DNA of 64,000 nucleotides from Liolophura sinensis (taxonomy: Eukaryota > Mollusca > Polyplacophora > Chitonida > Chitonidae). Where the stretch lies: positions 37,046,510-37,110,509 of the forward strand of contig NC_088295.1 of the NCBI RefSeq assembly GCF_032854445.1, read 5' to 3'. Position 1 is the stretch's first letter, and each line of letters begins with the position of its first letter. Under the pieces are notes generated by a model that did no database searches, was not told the DNA's origin, and worked only from the letters and a program-made list of their open reading frames with translations. The position numbers were made by a program, and so were the translations under genes. Shown piece by piece: positions 48,211 through 60,100 of the stretch.

Positions 48211-51180
48211 GTTGCAAACGGGTCTCAATTGGTTTGCATTGGTGGCAGTCTCTTTCTTGCTCACTTGTCTCTCTGTGACAGAACAAGACAGAATTGCATA
48301 TTTTCTATGTTTTGTATTCATGTTTATTGTCAACTGCATAAATCTGGCTCCGCTTTTGTCCTTACGTTTTTCCCCTCATCAGAGACAATTTTTAACGTGC
48401 TTGTCAACTTTTGGTGGGAAAACTTAATGAAGGTGTTACTAAAAAAGCCCAATATACAAGACCCAACCTTATTTTCGTATATTTTTTTTTTTAAATAGAG
48501 TATTATAACTTTGTTTTAATTATCAAAACGATGTGATCTGCGAAGACTTTGTTTTGTGGATAAAGTACTATGCAAAGTTTCTACGGTATCTTACTGTGTC
48601 CTGTACTAAGTTGTTTAGCCCAAGACGTGGCTCCCATGCTGGCAAGGGAAGACAGGCACAGTTTTCTATTATCATCCACATTCCTCCTTCATAGAAGCTG
48701 GTTTTAAAACTAAATCACTACATAGCTTATGGCTAAAGAAAAATCAGTGAGAGAAGAACCTGCGATTTCATATCAGTAGCATCTGCACAAGCTTTTCTGA
48801 ACTTAATTCTGAAGTTGGCTGAATCTGCGTGGTCAAATTGGGTGGGCTTTGAAATGATCTCTTATCGTACATGTATTAACAGTTTGGGGGGAAAATCAAT
48901 ACTTAACTCATGAAACAGGCTGGCATCATGGGTAAGGGATTGGAGAGTATTTAATAACAAAGTTGACAATTTAAATGTTTTTATATCAGTTGTGTTAGGG
49001 GTAAAATCTGGCAGCTTCTCACAAGGGTTGATGCTTCTCTTCAGGGCTGCCTTGTGTTGCCAAAGAGATTCTTCCAGTTTGAAGTAAATTTCGTGTGTGG
49101 AAGTTTTTATTTCTATTTTTTAATTTTTTTCCCCCTGGAGCTGAGAGAAGTATGTGAGTGAAGAAAGGGAAAAAATGCCATGTCTTTCAGTGGAAGATGT
49201 TGAACGACCATTTGGCCATTGTCCGTTATGAGTTGTGAGAACCTTGTGAAAAGCTGCCAGTATTTAAGATAATAAATTTATCCTGTATTTAATGTTTTCT
49301 CATTGTCTTTCCATTCTCCATTTGTACAGATCATAAAAAAATCTTAAGTGTAACACATAACGTCTGCAGTTCTTGTTTAAAAACAGAAAAACAAATGTTT
49401 GTAGATTCAACTTGTATTGTCTGGCTTCACGTTTTGAAAAACTATTTAATAAATATGTAGGGATTTTCCCATTTTTCCACGTGTCCTGTCTGCTGTTTAC
49501 AGGTTATGTTGACTTCAAAGTTATGACCTACAAATTATGCTGTGTTTTGTGTCCATTGGCTTACTAGCAAGATGAACATATGCTGTTCCAAGTAGGCCAT
49601 TGACTATATTTTAACTGACAAATCTGCTAGTATGTTTTTGATGCTAGCAGGAATAAATGATTGTTGAAAGCTGAGCCTATGATCAACTTGTGGCGTCAAA
49701 TTCACTCTGAACTCCTTTTTAGACAAAATATTGCAATGCATGTTTAAACTCTTGTCAACCCAGTTCTTAATTTGAAATTTGAAATGTGTAGGTGAACCTG
49801 AAAATGCATTGCTGTGGACAAATTGCCAGTTGGCTTTTGACCAAGACCATCAGTCCATCCAAAAGACAGCCAGCTTTTAATAGTACAGCACAAGACTTGG
49901 AATGTTTGACAGTGTGGAGTAAGGGGAAGGAACTCTTGTTACCAATTTGCGGCAGGATGTGAGCGGAGTAATCCTTAATTTCTCTAGTGCAGAATTATGA
50001 AAAAAAAACAAAAACCCTTCATAAGTCTGTTGTTCTGTGCCATGCATATTGTGTGAGCAACAAAGGGCTATCTAGGGTAGTTAATGAACTAAATCTTGGG
50101 AACCCACTGAAACTGCTTGACCACAAAAAACTTCCCGATTCTGTGTCCAGGTCATTGATCATTAGGGAATATATGAAAATATATCATTCAAAACAGTATT
50201 GATACATGTTCAGTCCATATACATGGAAAGTACCAGTACATGTAGACCTGGAATTGCACCATTGCAATAAGTGTTGCATATTTACACACTGGCTCCATTC
50301 TTTGCTGTAAGTGCTTAATTCCAGGCGTCCACTGACTGAGCTTTCTGACTCACGATGACGTGTTCAAGTGATGTACTTGCAACCTTGATGCCATTGAAAA
50401 ACGTTCATTGGATGCTTCATGCAAGAATTCACGCCATTTTGGTGGCATTTGAAACACTACTTTGAAGTCCATCACTACCATCAGAACTGAATGGACGGTT
50501 TGTTGTAAGCACGGAAAGCTGCCCATAAAGTACCAATTACCTCTTCCAAGACATGAACATGTTGAACCATTGTGTTATGGATAACACAATGAAAGCTTCA
50601 TATAACACCACATCAATGTTGCAAATGGACATAGTTCACCTTGATAGCTATAAAGAAGTAACCACATGCATGGACTCGTATCAAGTTTAGATAGAAGGTG
50701 TGATAACTTCACAGGCCAATCCACCGCAGAGGATTATCAGATCGGGGTATGATGTGGAATACTAGAATGCTGCCCGACCAAATTTTGCCCGTTTTGAAGA
50801 ACATTTCGAAGCTTTTTTTGTTGTCAGGATAACAAAATCCTGAGGACAAATTTTCGTCTTTGTGTGCAGGGCTTTGGGCTTATTAACATAAAATGAGGGA
50901 AATATGTAATTTTATAAGCCCACATGCATGAAATGTTGCTTGTGTATTGACTCATCCAAACTTCAAATGCTAAAAAAAAATCCCAAAAAATAATTGACTT
51001 GATCTTGCCAAACAGTTATGTAACCAGTGTGTACGTTAGTTATTGGCCGAGGATAGATGTCCAAGCTAGATGATCACCCAGCCTCGACAGTCTCATTAGC
51101 TCAGACATCAGTGACAAATGATGCCGAGGGCTGAAACACCTCAGACAGTAACTATTACATACATGTACATATAAAATGTC

Positions 51181-51345
51181 TCAAGTGCTGCCGAAGACAC
51201 CAGACATGAGACCCCACCCAGTCACATTACACTGACACCAGGCCAACCAGTCATGTTTCCTTGTTCTAACCTCTCAGTGTTAAACAAAAAGTGAGGCAGC
51301 AACAAATACTATTTTGATTGTCTTTGGTATGACCAGGATCCAGGT
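51181..51345 (-). repeat. SINE family B, fragment
   Basis: 'gccgaagacaccagacatga', 'cacattacactgacaccagg', 'gtgaggcagcaacaaatact' and 'tctttggtatgaccaggatc' match the family B copy at 395-745. Confidence 0.65.
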
Positions 51346-51419
51346 TCACTGTGAAGAAAACTCAAGTCGCCTTGAGAAGCGGAATTTAGCATTACAAGGA
51401 TTGGTACCCTGCAATTACA

Positions 51420-51545
51420 TTTATTCATTTGATTGGTGTTTGATGCCATATTCAAGGATATTTTAGCATTATGGTGGAAGGAAAGTTGGCAGAGCCTGAG
51501 GGAAACTCACAACCATCCACAGTTTGCTGTCAGACTCCCAAGTAC
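51420..51545 (-). repeat. SINE family A, fragment
   Basis: 'tttattcatttgattggtgt', 'ttgatgccatattcaaggat', 'agcattatggtggaaggaaa' and 'aaccatccacagtttgctgt' match the 3' half of family A on the minus strand. Confidence 0.75.
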
Positions 51546-52529
51546 CTGCGCATGTATACTTATACTGATATTAACAATCTCAGGACCAGTACATGTACTT
51601 TCTTGGTACGACACTCAACCTGAGAGGAATAAGCCCAAATGTTCACTGGCCCAGGTTGATTGAACAGTGAATGGATGATCTGATGAATGGAGCATTATTG
51701 TATATGTTGACATGGTCAACGGTGCATTACAAAGAGAGGTTATCTGAACACCACTAAAATTATGTCACAACGTCCCAACATTCAAGAAAGCAAACTTGGT
51801 AGCTTAACAGGGATAATATTTGGTTTTAGCTATTTAAACTAAATGTATTCTTGTCATTATGGATAATTCTGAGCAAATTTGCTACAGCACTGCAATCCCT
51901 CCCCCCCCCCACTGCAATCCCCCCCCCCCCCCCCCCCCCCACACACACACACATACACAAAAAGATTATTATAAAGGCAAATTAGAATCATAAATTATTA
52001 CTTTGGGTGGCATTTTATTTTTCCAGGACTGTCATACCTCACCTTCCGAATAAATCTCAAAGCACCTTTATAAGCTCAACAGATTTCTCAGAATCTGGCA
52101 AAATGAATAACTTTGTCAAAGACGAAATTTTAGTTCTAATACATGGAGTAATATACAAAGGCTTGACCTACTGGCACAAATAGCTTTACAGCGGTAAAAT
52201 TAGTCAGACGTACATCTCACTGTGGTGCTGGTGTTTGATAAACTTTACAGGTGGATAGGAACTGTCGGCAAAGAATGGTTTACAACGTTCCTTCATACAC
52301 AGCATTTTGAATGGAGCTACAAAGGTCCACAACTCACTTATTGTGACCAAAGAAGGAACGGGCACATCACCATGTCTACCATAAACTTACAAGTACAGAA
52401 ATCACATAAACGGGCTTGGCAGGCAAAACCCATGTATGTGCTGTGGGGATAAATGTTTGAAAAGCTAGCATGCCAAAAAGCTCTTTGTGACCAGTGAAGC
52501 AACATATATATCTAGAGACGGGATTTCTC

Positions 52530-52745
52530 CGTGATTTATATATTTGATTGGAATTTTACCCCATACCGGTACTGAAGAATATTTCACCTACACAACAACG
52601 AACTACATTATAGTGGGAGGAAACCGTTGCTGGTAGACACTCCTGCGTAAGGCATGAGCTGGACTTGAACTCCCAGGGGGCACACTAGTGAGAGACTCGT
52701 GTATAATTGTGCTATGTATGCTAGCATGCTAACCACTAGGTCACG
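52530..52745 (-). repeat. SINE family A, near full length but diverged
   Basis: Tail 'tatttgattggaattttacc', body 'tatagtgggaggaaaccg', 'gcatgagctggacttgaact' (reverse of a B box) and head 'gctagcatgctaaccactag'. A middle part is deleted. Confidence 0.75.
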
Positions 52746-53094
52746 AAGGTCGCAATTTCTAAGTATGATAGCACTAGAAATTCGACAAAATAGAAACCGT
52801 ACTGGTAATTCCCCAAACATGTCGTAACATGACTGAAATGTTTAACTATTGTTCCTTGTTTCAGACCATTCTCAAGAGTTTTTTACTTCCATGATGGAGT
52901 GCTGTGGTAAGCCACCAAGCCAACTTTCTCACATGTGACATACAAGCTTGCAGGTCATTCTGGCAGCAGACAAGTGGCCTTCCAGAAAAACATAACCAAT
53001 GTCTTGACAAGCGCCGGCAATCACTTACTGTCACCAAGGCCCCTACCAACAGTGAGAAAATAGTGTTGCTAAAGAAATGCTGAACGGGGGTTTA

Positions 53095-53395
53095 ATGTTG
53101 TACTTAACAATTTTTCAGTCATATGAAGACGAAGGAGTGTATGTAATGTGCCAGGATGGATTTCCACCACTCTTTTATCTAGTACTACTTCTCTGAGACA
53201 ACTTACCCAAGGGAAGTAAGCTGCGCCGCCCGAGCCATTATACCGATACGTGTCAACGAGTCATTGCACTATCCCTTCAATGTTGAACCCCAAGCGAGGA
53301 AGTTACAAATACCACTTTTTAAAGGTCTTAGGTGTGACCTGATCTAGGATTGACCTTGGATCTACTGCCCCTGAAGCATGCTGAATCTTGAGGTT
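53095..53395 (-). repeat. SINE family B, copy near SPARC 3' end
   Basis: Shares with 55065-55412 the blocks 'tcatatgaagacgaagga', 'gatttccaccactctttt', 'cgagccattataccgata', 'ccaagcgaggaagttacaaa', 'aaggtcttaggtgtgacc' and 'ttggatctactgcccctg'. Confidence 0.75.
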
Positions 53396-54163
53396 GAGAC
53401 CATGTTATCATCAAATACTGAAAATCAGGAATTCCTCATGAAGAGTAACACCAAGAAAACCCAGTCAGAGACATGAGCTTGTATTTTATTTCCTGAATTA
53501 AAATAACCCCACTGGTAGATTAAGCAGGGGGACCGTGTTAGAGTTTGTGACTTTGAGAAGCCCACTTTTTAATGGCAGTGATACATCATAACAACATATG
53601 TCACAACATCATTAATAATAAGAGTATAGAAACATCACAGAGAGGTGGCTTGTTATTAAAATTTCATTTATGTATTTGTCCGATTTCATGCTAAAAATTA
53701 CACAACTCCAATATTTCGCAACCATAAAAGATAATAAACTTGAATATTTCCATTCAAATCCTGGCAGTGCTTTGTGTACATTTAACATTTAGGCCACTTA
53801 TTTTCCAATTTCTGAATCTAACATAAACCATTTGAAATAAAAAATACATTAAAAGTGTACTATATGTTTAAAGATGGAACAACTCACTAACTGATCAAAA
53901 TTCGTTACCACTCCAGACGTAGCACGTTTTCTGAACAAACTAAACACACTTTAATTAGAATAGCATACAAATATATTATGCCACCTGACATTATACTGGC
54001 AAAGATCTCGTATATGCAATCTGATTCAAAATGAAAGTTAACAGAACTGCTACCTAGCTGTTCAAAATTAGAACCAAAAGGAATATGATTGGCCCTAGAG
54101 AGAATGGGGAGACATCTGATGTCGAACTGTATCAGGGGGAAGTACACCCTGTCAAGCTGGTGT

Positions 54164-57100
54164 TTATGTTCTTCTCCCAGCCTTCCTGTGGATGTCCAGG
54201 CAGATGTTAGAAATTTTACCTAAATAAATGGAAAATTCTGTCACAGTAAAAGGTCATTTTCATGAGTTCTCTATAAACTTGGTACATCTGTGAAGGTAAT
54301 ATGCTGATATGTAGGCTTCACATAAATAGATATTCCACCTGACTTGACAAGTGCATAATGGACAAGGTCAAGCATATCTTAATGACCATTCTATTTAGAC
54401 TTACAGCTAAATTCAGATGGGCAGTTTTGAGTTTGAAGTCTTAGATAGCTAAAGCTAAATGAAGTCGCATTATATTAGCATGTGACCTGTCCAACATAAT
54501 GGACAACTATTTTGGATCACATCTATAGACCATGGAAGGATGGAGAAAATTGAGGAGCTTATCATTTGTGAAGTTTATAAAGGGAAAACGTGTCATTTGT
54601 TCCCCTGGGACACGGTGAGACAGGTGATTGGTAAATTAATGTCAGCAAAGCTTGCCTAACATTTTTCAATAGTCATATGTTACAGTATAGGACCGTTTTT
54701 ACCTTTGATGACAAAAGAGTTCAAACTCAAAACTCCCCTACTGACAATGATGCTTCCATCTACATATAAACATGATGTTAAATAAATCAGAAGTTATCCA
54801 CAAGGAAATGCCTTGTTTGGGTTAGACTCCTGCGTACATGCTTTGCACAATCCACCCCATTCAATGTGTAAACCTGTGGAAAGTCATGGGTTTCCCCCTA
54901 ACATAATGCTCACTGCCATCATCTTGGTGAAATATTCTTGAGTACTCCAGAAAACTCCAATCAAATGATTAAATTAACACCAATTAAGTGTAAGTGTCAA
55001 TGGCCGTGAAGCTTTACTGAGAATACCACAGAATAAGTAGAACTGATAACTGCTACAGGTGAGTGAGTGATTGGGGTTTAACGTCATGCTATACAATTTT
55101 GCAGTCATATGACGACGAAGGAATCCTTAGAGTGCATGTAATGTACCTCCTTATTGCAGGACAGATTTCCACCGCTCTTTAATCGAGTGCTGCTTCACTG
55201 AGACGCCTAACCGAAGGCAAGTAAGCCACCCTGCCTGAGCCATTATACTAATACAGATCAACCAGTTGTTGCACTATCCCCTTCATGCTGAACGCCAAGC
55301 GAGGAAGTTACAACTTCCTCTTTTAAGGTCTTAGGTGTGACTCAATCAGGGACTGACCCTGGATCTACTGCTCCCAAAGCGGACGCTCTACCAACTCTGC
55401 TATCGGGACCGGTGATAACTGCTACAATTGGTGAGAAGAAGAACAAAACAATGAGCCATCCTTTGGTAACGTTCTCATTAAACCCAACAAAGCTGAACAG
55501 GGCACTTTAACTCAAAATGCACTTCAGCTACAGCTCAGTACCTTACCTTTCTCAATGCCCAGGCAGGTGCCCCATTCCACCAGACTGATGCGACGATCGT
55601 TGTTTTTGTCACAGGATCTAAGGAAGGGCATGAGACAATGCTCCATGGCCTTGAGGGAGCGGATGATGAAGAGCATCTCCCGCCGTGTCACAAACCTACA
55701 AACAGAACAGCCAGACAGGGATGAGGGTGGGTACAAACTCACATAGACACAGTTACCTACACCACTGGCTAACAGGGATGAGGGTGGGTGCAAACTCACA
55801 TAGACACAGTTACCTACACCACTGGCTAACAGAGATGAGGGTGGGTACAAACTCACATAGACACAGTTACCTACTGCATTTCACCCGAAGTTTGTTATTT
55901 AAAAATGCACTTTCTGAAGTACATAAAGTTCGTTAAAATGAGACCTTTTGAGGCCAATGTTATTAATCAAAGTTGACAAAAAGCTCTTAAAAGGCCATAT
56001 CAGGTGGATGAATCAATCACAATCAAGCAAAATGCGTGACTTGAAAAACACTAAACCTGATGGGAAACACAGTATCTTGTGATACGACTGGCCTATCATG
56101 CTGTTAACAAGATTACTGCCTCTTACTTTATCTGACCTAAAATTTCATCCCTTGACTAATTTCCCATTTTTGCCTGATTCAGAGAGATCCATTCTTATGA
56201 AGTTCGTTTGCAAATTAGGTCGGATGTCAAATAAAGTCACCACATATGTTGTACATTTACAAATGGCCTCAACACATATGTTGTACATGTATAAATGATC
56301 TCACCACATATGTTGTACACGTACAAATGGCCTCACCACATATTTTGTACACGTACAAATGGCCTCACCACATATGTTGTACATGTACAAACAGCCACAC
56401 CACATATGTTGTACATGTACAAATGGCACACCACATATGTTGTACATGTACAAATGGCCACACCACATATTTTGTACACGTACAAATGGCCACACCACAT
56501 ATGTTGAACACGTACAAAATGGCCTCACCACATATGGTGTACACGTTACAAATGGCCTCACCACATATGTTGTACATGTACAAATGGCCACACCACATAT
56601 GTTGTACATTTACAAATGGCCACACCACATCATGTTGTACATTTACAAATGGCCTCACCACATATGTTGTACATGTACAAATGGCCTCACCACATATGCT
56701 GTACATTTACAAATGGCCTCACCACATATGTTGTACATGTACAAATGGCCTCACCACATATGTTGTACATTTACAAATGGCCTCACCACATGTTGTGCAT
56801 TTACAAATGGCCACACCACATATGTTGTACACGTACAAATGGCCTCACCACATATGTTGTACACGTACAAATGGCCTCACCACATATGTTGTACATTTAC
56901 AAATGGCCACACCACATATGTTGTACATTTACAAATGGCCACACCACATATGTTGTACATTTACAAATGGCCACACCACATATGTTGTACATGTACAAAT
57001 GGCCACACCACATATGTTGTACACGTACAAATGGCCACATCACATATGTTGTACACGTACAAATGGCCACACCACATATGTTGAAGACGTACAAATGGCC

Positions 57101-60100
57101 TCACCACATATGTTGTACACGTACAAATGGCCTCACCACATATGTTGTACACGTACAAATGGCCACACCACATATGCTGAACATGTACAAATGGCCTCAC
57201 CACATATGTTGTACACGTATAAATGGCCTCACCACATATGTTGTACACGTACAAATGGCCACACCACATATGTTGAACACGTACAAATGGCCTCACCACA
57301 TATGGTGTACATTTACAAATGGCCTCACCACATATGTTGTACATTTACAAATGGCCACACCACATATGTTGTACAATTACAAATGGCCTCACCACATATG
57401 TTGTACATATACAAATGGCCACACCACATATGTTGTACACATACAAATGGCCTCACCACATATGTTGTACACGTACAAATGGCCACACCACACATGTTGT
57501 ACATGTACAAATGGCCACACCACATATGTCGTACATTTACAAATGGCCTCACCACATATGTTGTGCATTTACAAATGGCCACACCACATATGTTGTACAC
57601 GTACAAATGGCCTCACCACATATGTTGTACACGTACAAATGGCCTCACCACATATGTTGTACATTTACAAATGGCCACACCACATATGTTGTACATTTAC
57701 AAATGGCCACACCACATATGTTGTACATTTACAAATGGCCACACCACATATGTTGTACATGTACAAATGGCCACACCACATATGTTGTACACGTACAAAT
57801 GGCCTCACCACATATGTTGTACATTTACAAATGGCCTCACCACATATGTTGTACATTTACAAATGGCCACACCACATATGTTGTACATTTACAAATGGCC
57901 ACACCACATATGTTGTACATGTACAAATGGCCACACCACATATGTTGTACACGTACAAATGGCCACATCACATATGTTGTACACGTACAAATGGCCACAC
58001 CACATATGTTGAAGACGTACAAATGGCCTCACCACATATGTTGTACACGTACAAATGGCCTCACCACATATGTTGTACACGTACAAATGGCCACACCACA
58101 TATGCTGAACATGTACAAATGGCCTCACCACATATGTTGTACACGTATAAATGGCCTCACCACATATGTTGTACACGTACAAATGGCCACACCACATATG
58201 TTGAACACGTACAAATGGCCTCACCACATATGGTGTACATTTACAAATGGCCTCACCACATATGTTGTACATTTACAAATGGCCACACCACATATGTTGT
58301 ACATTTACAAATGGCCTCACCACATATGTTGTACATATACAAATGGCCACACCACATATGTTGTACACGTACAAATGGCCTCACCACATATGTTGTACAC
58401 ATACAAATGGCCACACCACACATGTTGTACATGTACAAATGGCCACACCACATATGTTGTACATTTACAAATGGCCACACCACATATGTCGTACATGTAC
58501 AAATGGCCTCACCAAATATTTTGAATCTTCTAAAGCATCCTTTAGATCAAACAAACCTAATCATTTCCATCAACATATATATCCCTTTTCCTCCCACCAT
58601 AATGCTGGCTGCCGTTGTATAAGTGTAACATTCTTGAGTCCGGCGTAAAACACCAATCCAATAAAAACAAAAATAAATACATTTTTTTTTAATTATCTGA
58701 TTCTCGTTTAACACGATAATCATGAATTTTTCATAATACAAATGGTGGTTAGTTTTATGGACAGAGTATATCAAAGTGCCTTGAGTAAACCACTGACCTT
58801 TGGCAAGTCAATGGCTAACTTTTTTCACATGTGACACTGTATTGATGGAAGTCAACTGGTTGTTAGGCTGTGCAAACCACAACACAAGTGTCACTGACCT
58901 CCTACTGTCATCATGCCACTGATTGCCACAACGTTGAGTGCAGTATAACCCAGGCACCCTCTTGTACACCAGCAGTTGCTTTGAAGTGTACCATGATGTT
59001 GTATAGCAATAATGAAATCTGAGAACTGAATTTAGGTAAGGCGACACCAATCTTATTCTGTGTTTTACAGGCGAGCAGACACCAAAATATAAAAAAAATT
59101 TCCACAATTTAGATGATTTTCAAGTTTAAATTCTACTGTTATACCCTCCTCTGATATATTAGATTTACTCCACTCGTAAACCAACAACACAAATCAGTGC
59201 GGCCTAAATGGCACCATCATAATGTGGATGGGTATGTGTATTTGCCCCAGACCTGTCATGAGGTGTTTTGTCCAGCTCACAGAACTTCCACAGCACAGCA
59301 TTGACATGGAACGGGTCAGTCTGAGCTCCCTCCAGCAGCTTGAGGTACTCCCCAAGGTCATTCCTGTTAGCCTGAAAACACCATGCAACAGTGATAAACA
59401 TAAAGGATTTCAATATTTCCTTGGGAAAAAGAAACACATCCATTATGTTTATCTGAAACCCACATGCTACATGTATGTACATTTATAATTAAGAGTCTGC
59501 TATGAAGAGGCTTCTGTCTAAATAATGATGACAAAGTTCTGCTTTTAGGCAAAAAAGACAAAACTTATCCCTTTCAACCTTCAAAATTGCCCTTTAAAAT
59601 CAAAAAAGGGTACCTGACCAAAGTGCACAATGAACATGAGCCATCAAAAGGGCCAGTATCTATAGATAAAATCTATAACAAATCACTACTCCTCAGAAAT
59701 TCAGGTAATATCCTTTTCGGATGTGTATTATACCCTCAGGCATTTCACAAATCAATCAATCAGTCTAAAATTTAAGAAGGAAAGTTCTCAGGCAGTTAAA
59801 CTTTTAAGCAGACACTGAGTACATCACAACATGAGCGAAGTCCTTTCAAGGCTTGAGTATGCTGCCAACCACAATGTGGTGCAAAATAAATAAATGCAAT
59901 TTGTAACACTGCTAACACCTCGGTGAGGACAGCCATACAGCTGAAAGGGTTTATGAAGTAGCCGTTTGACTATTAAAACACTGAGTATTGAAGTTAATGC
60001 TACAGGAATCAATAAAACAGCTGTTATTTTAGTTAGGGCATGATATGATAACAGCATCTTGTAAATTACAATGGCAGTGCATGAATATTTTTTGTCTATA

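Larger units (their letters stand above)
48211..54163. other. Intergenic between convergent G3BP and SPARC
   Basis: No gene recognised. Holds SINE fragments listed separately and a C-rich/(CA)n tract at about 51898-51958. The part next to 54163 should contain the SPARC 3' UTR; on the minus strand AATAAA occurs at several places below 53850. Short open frames show no splice context or family features. Confidence 0.5.

Noticed and set aside
53905-54214. Longer alternative last SPARC exon using an acceptor at 'catccacag'
   Set aside because: Gives a hydrophobic extension unlike any SPARC. The acceptor at 54220 yields GKISNIC, which fits the invertebrate SPARC ending, and a nearby stop.
56246-58622. 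Plus-strand open frames of 588, 668 and 401 codons
   Set aside because: They are readings of the 32-bp minisatellite. All three plus frames are open at once, the protein repeats every 32 residues in step with the DNA, and the region lies in a SPARC intron.
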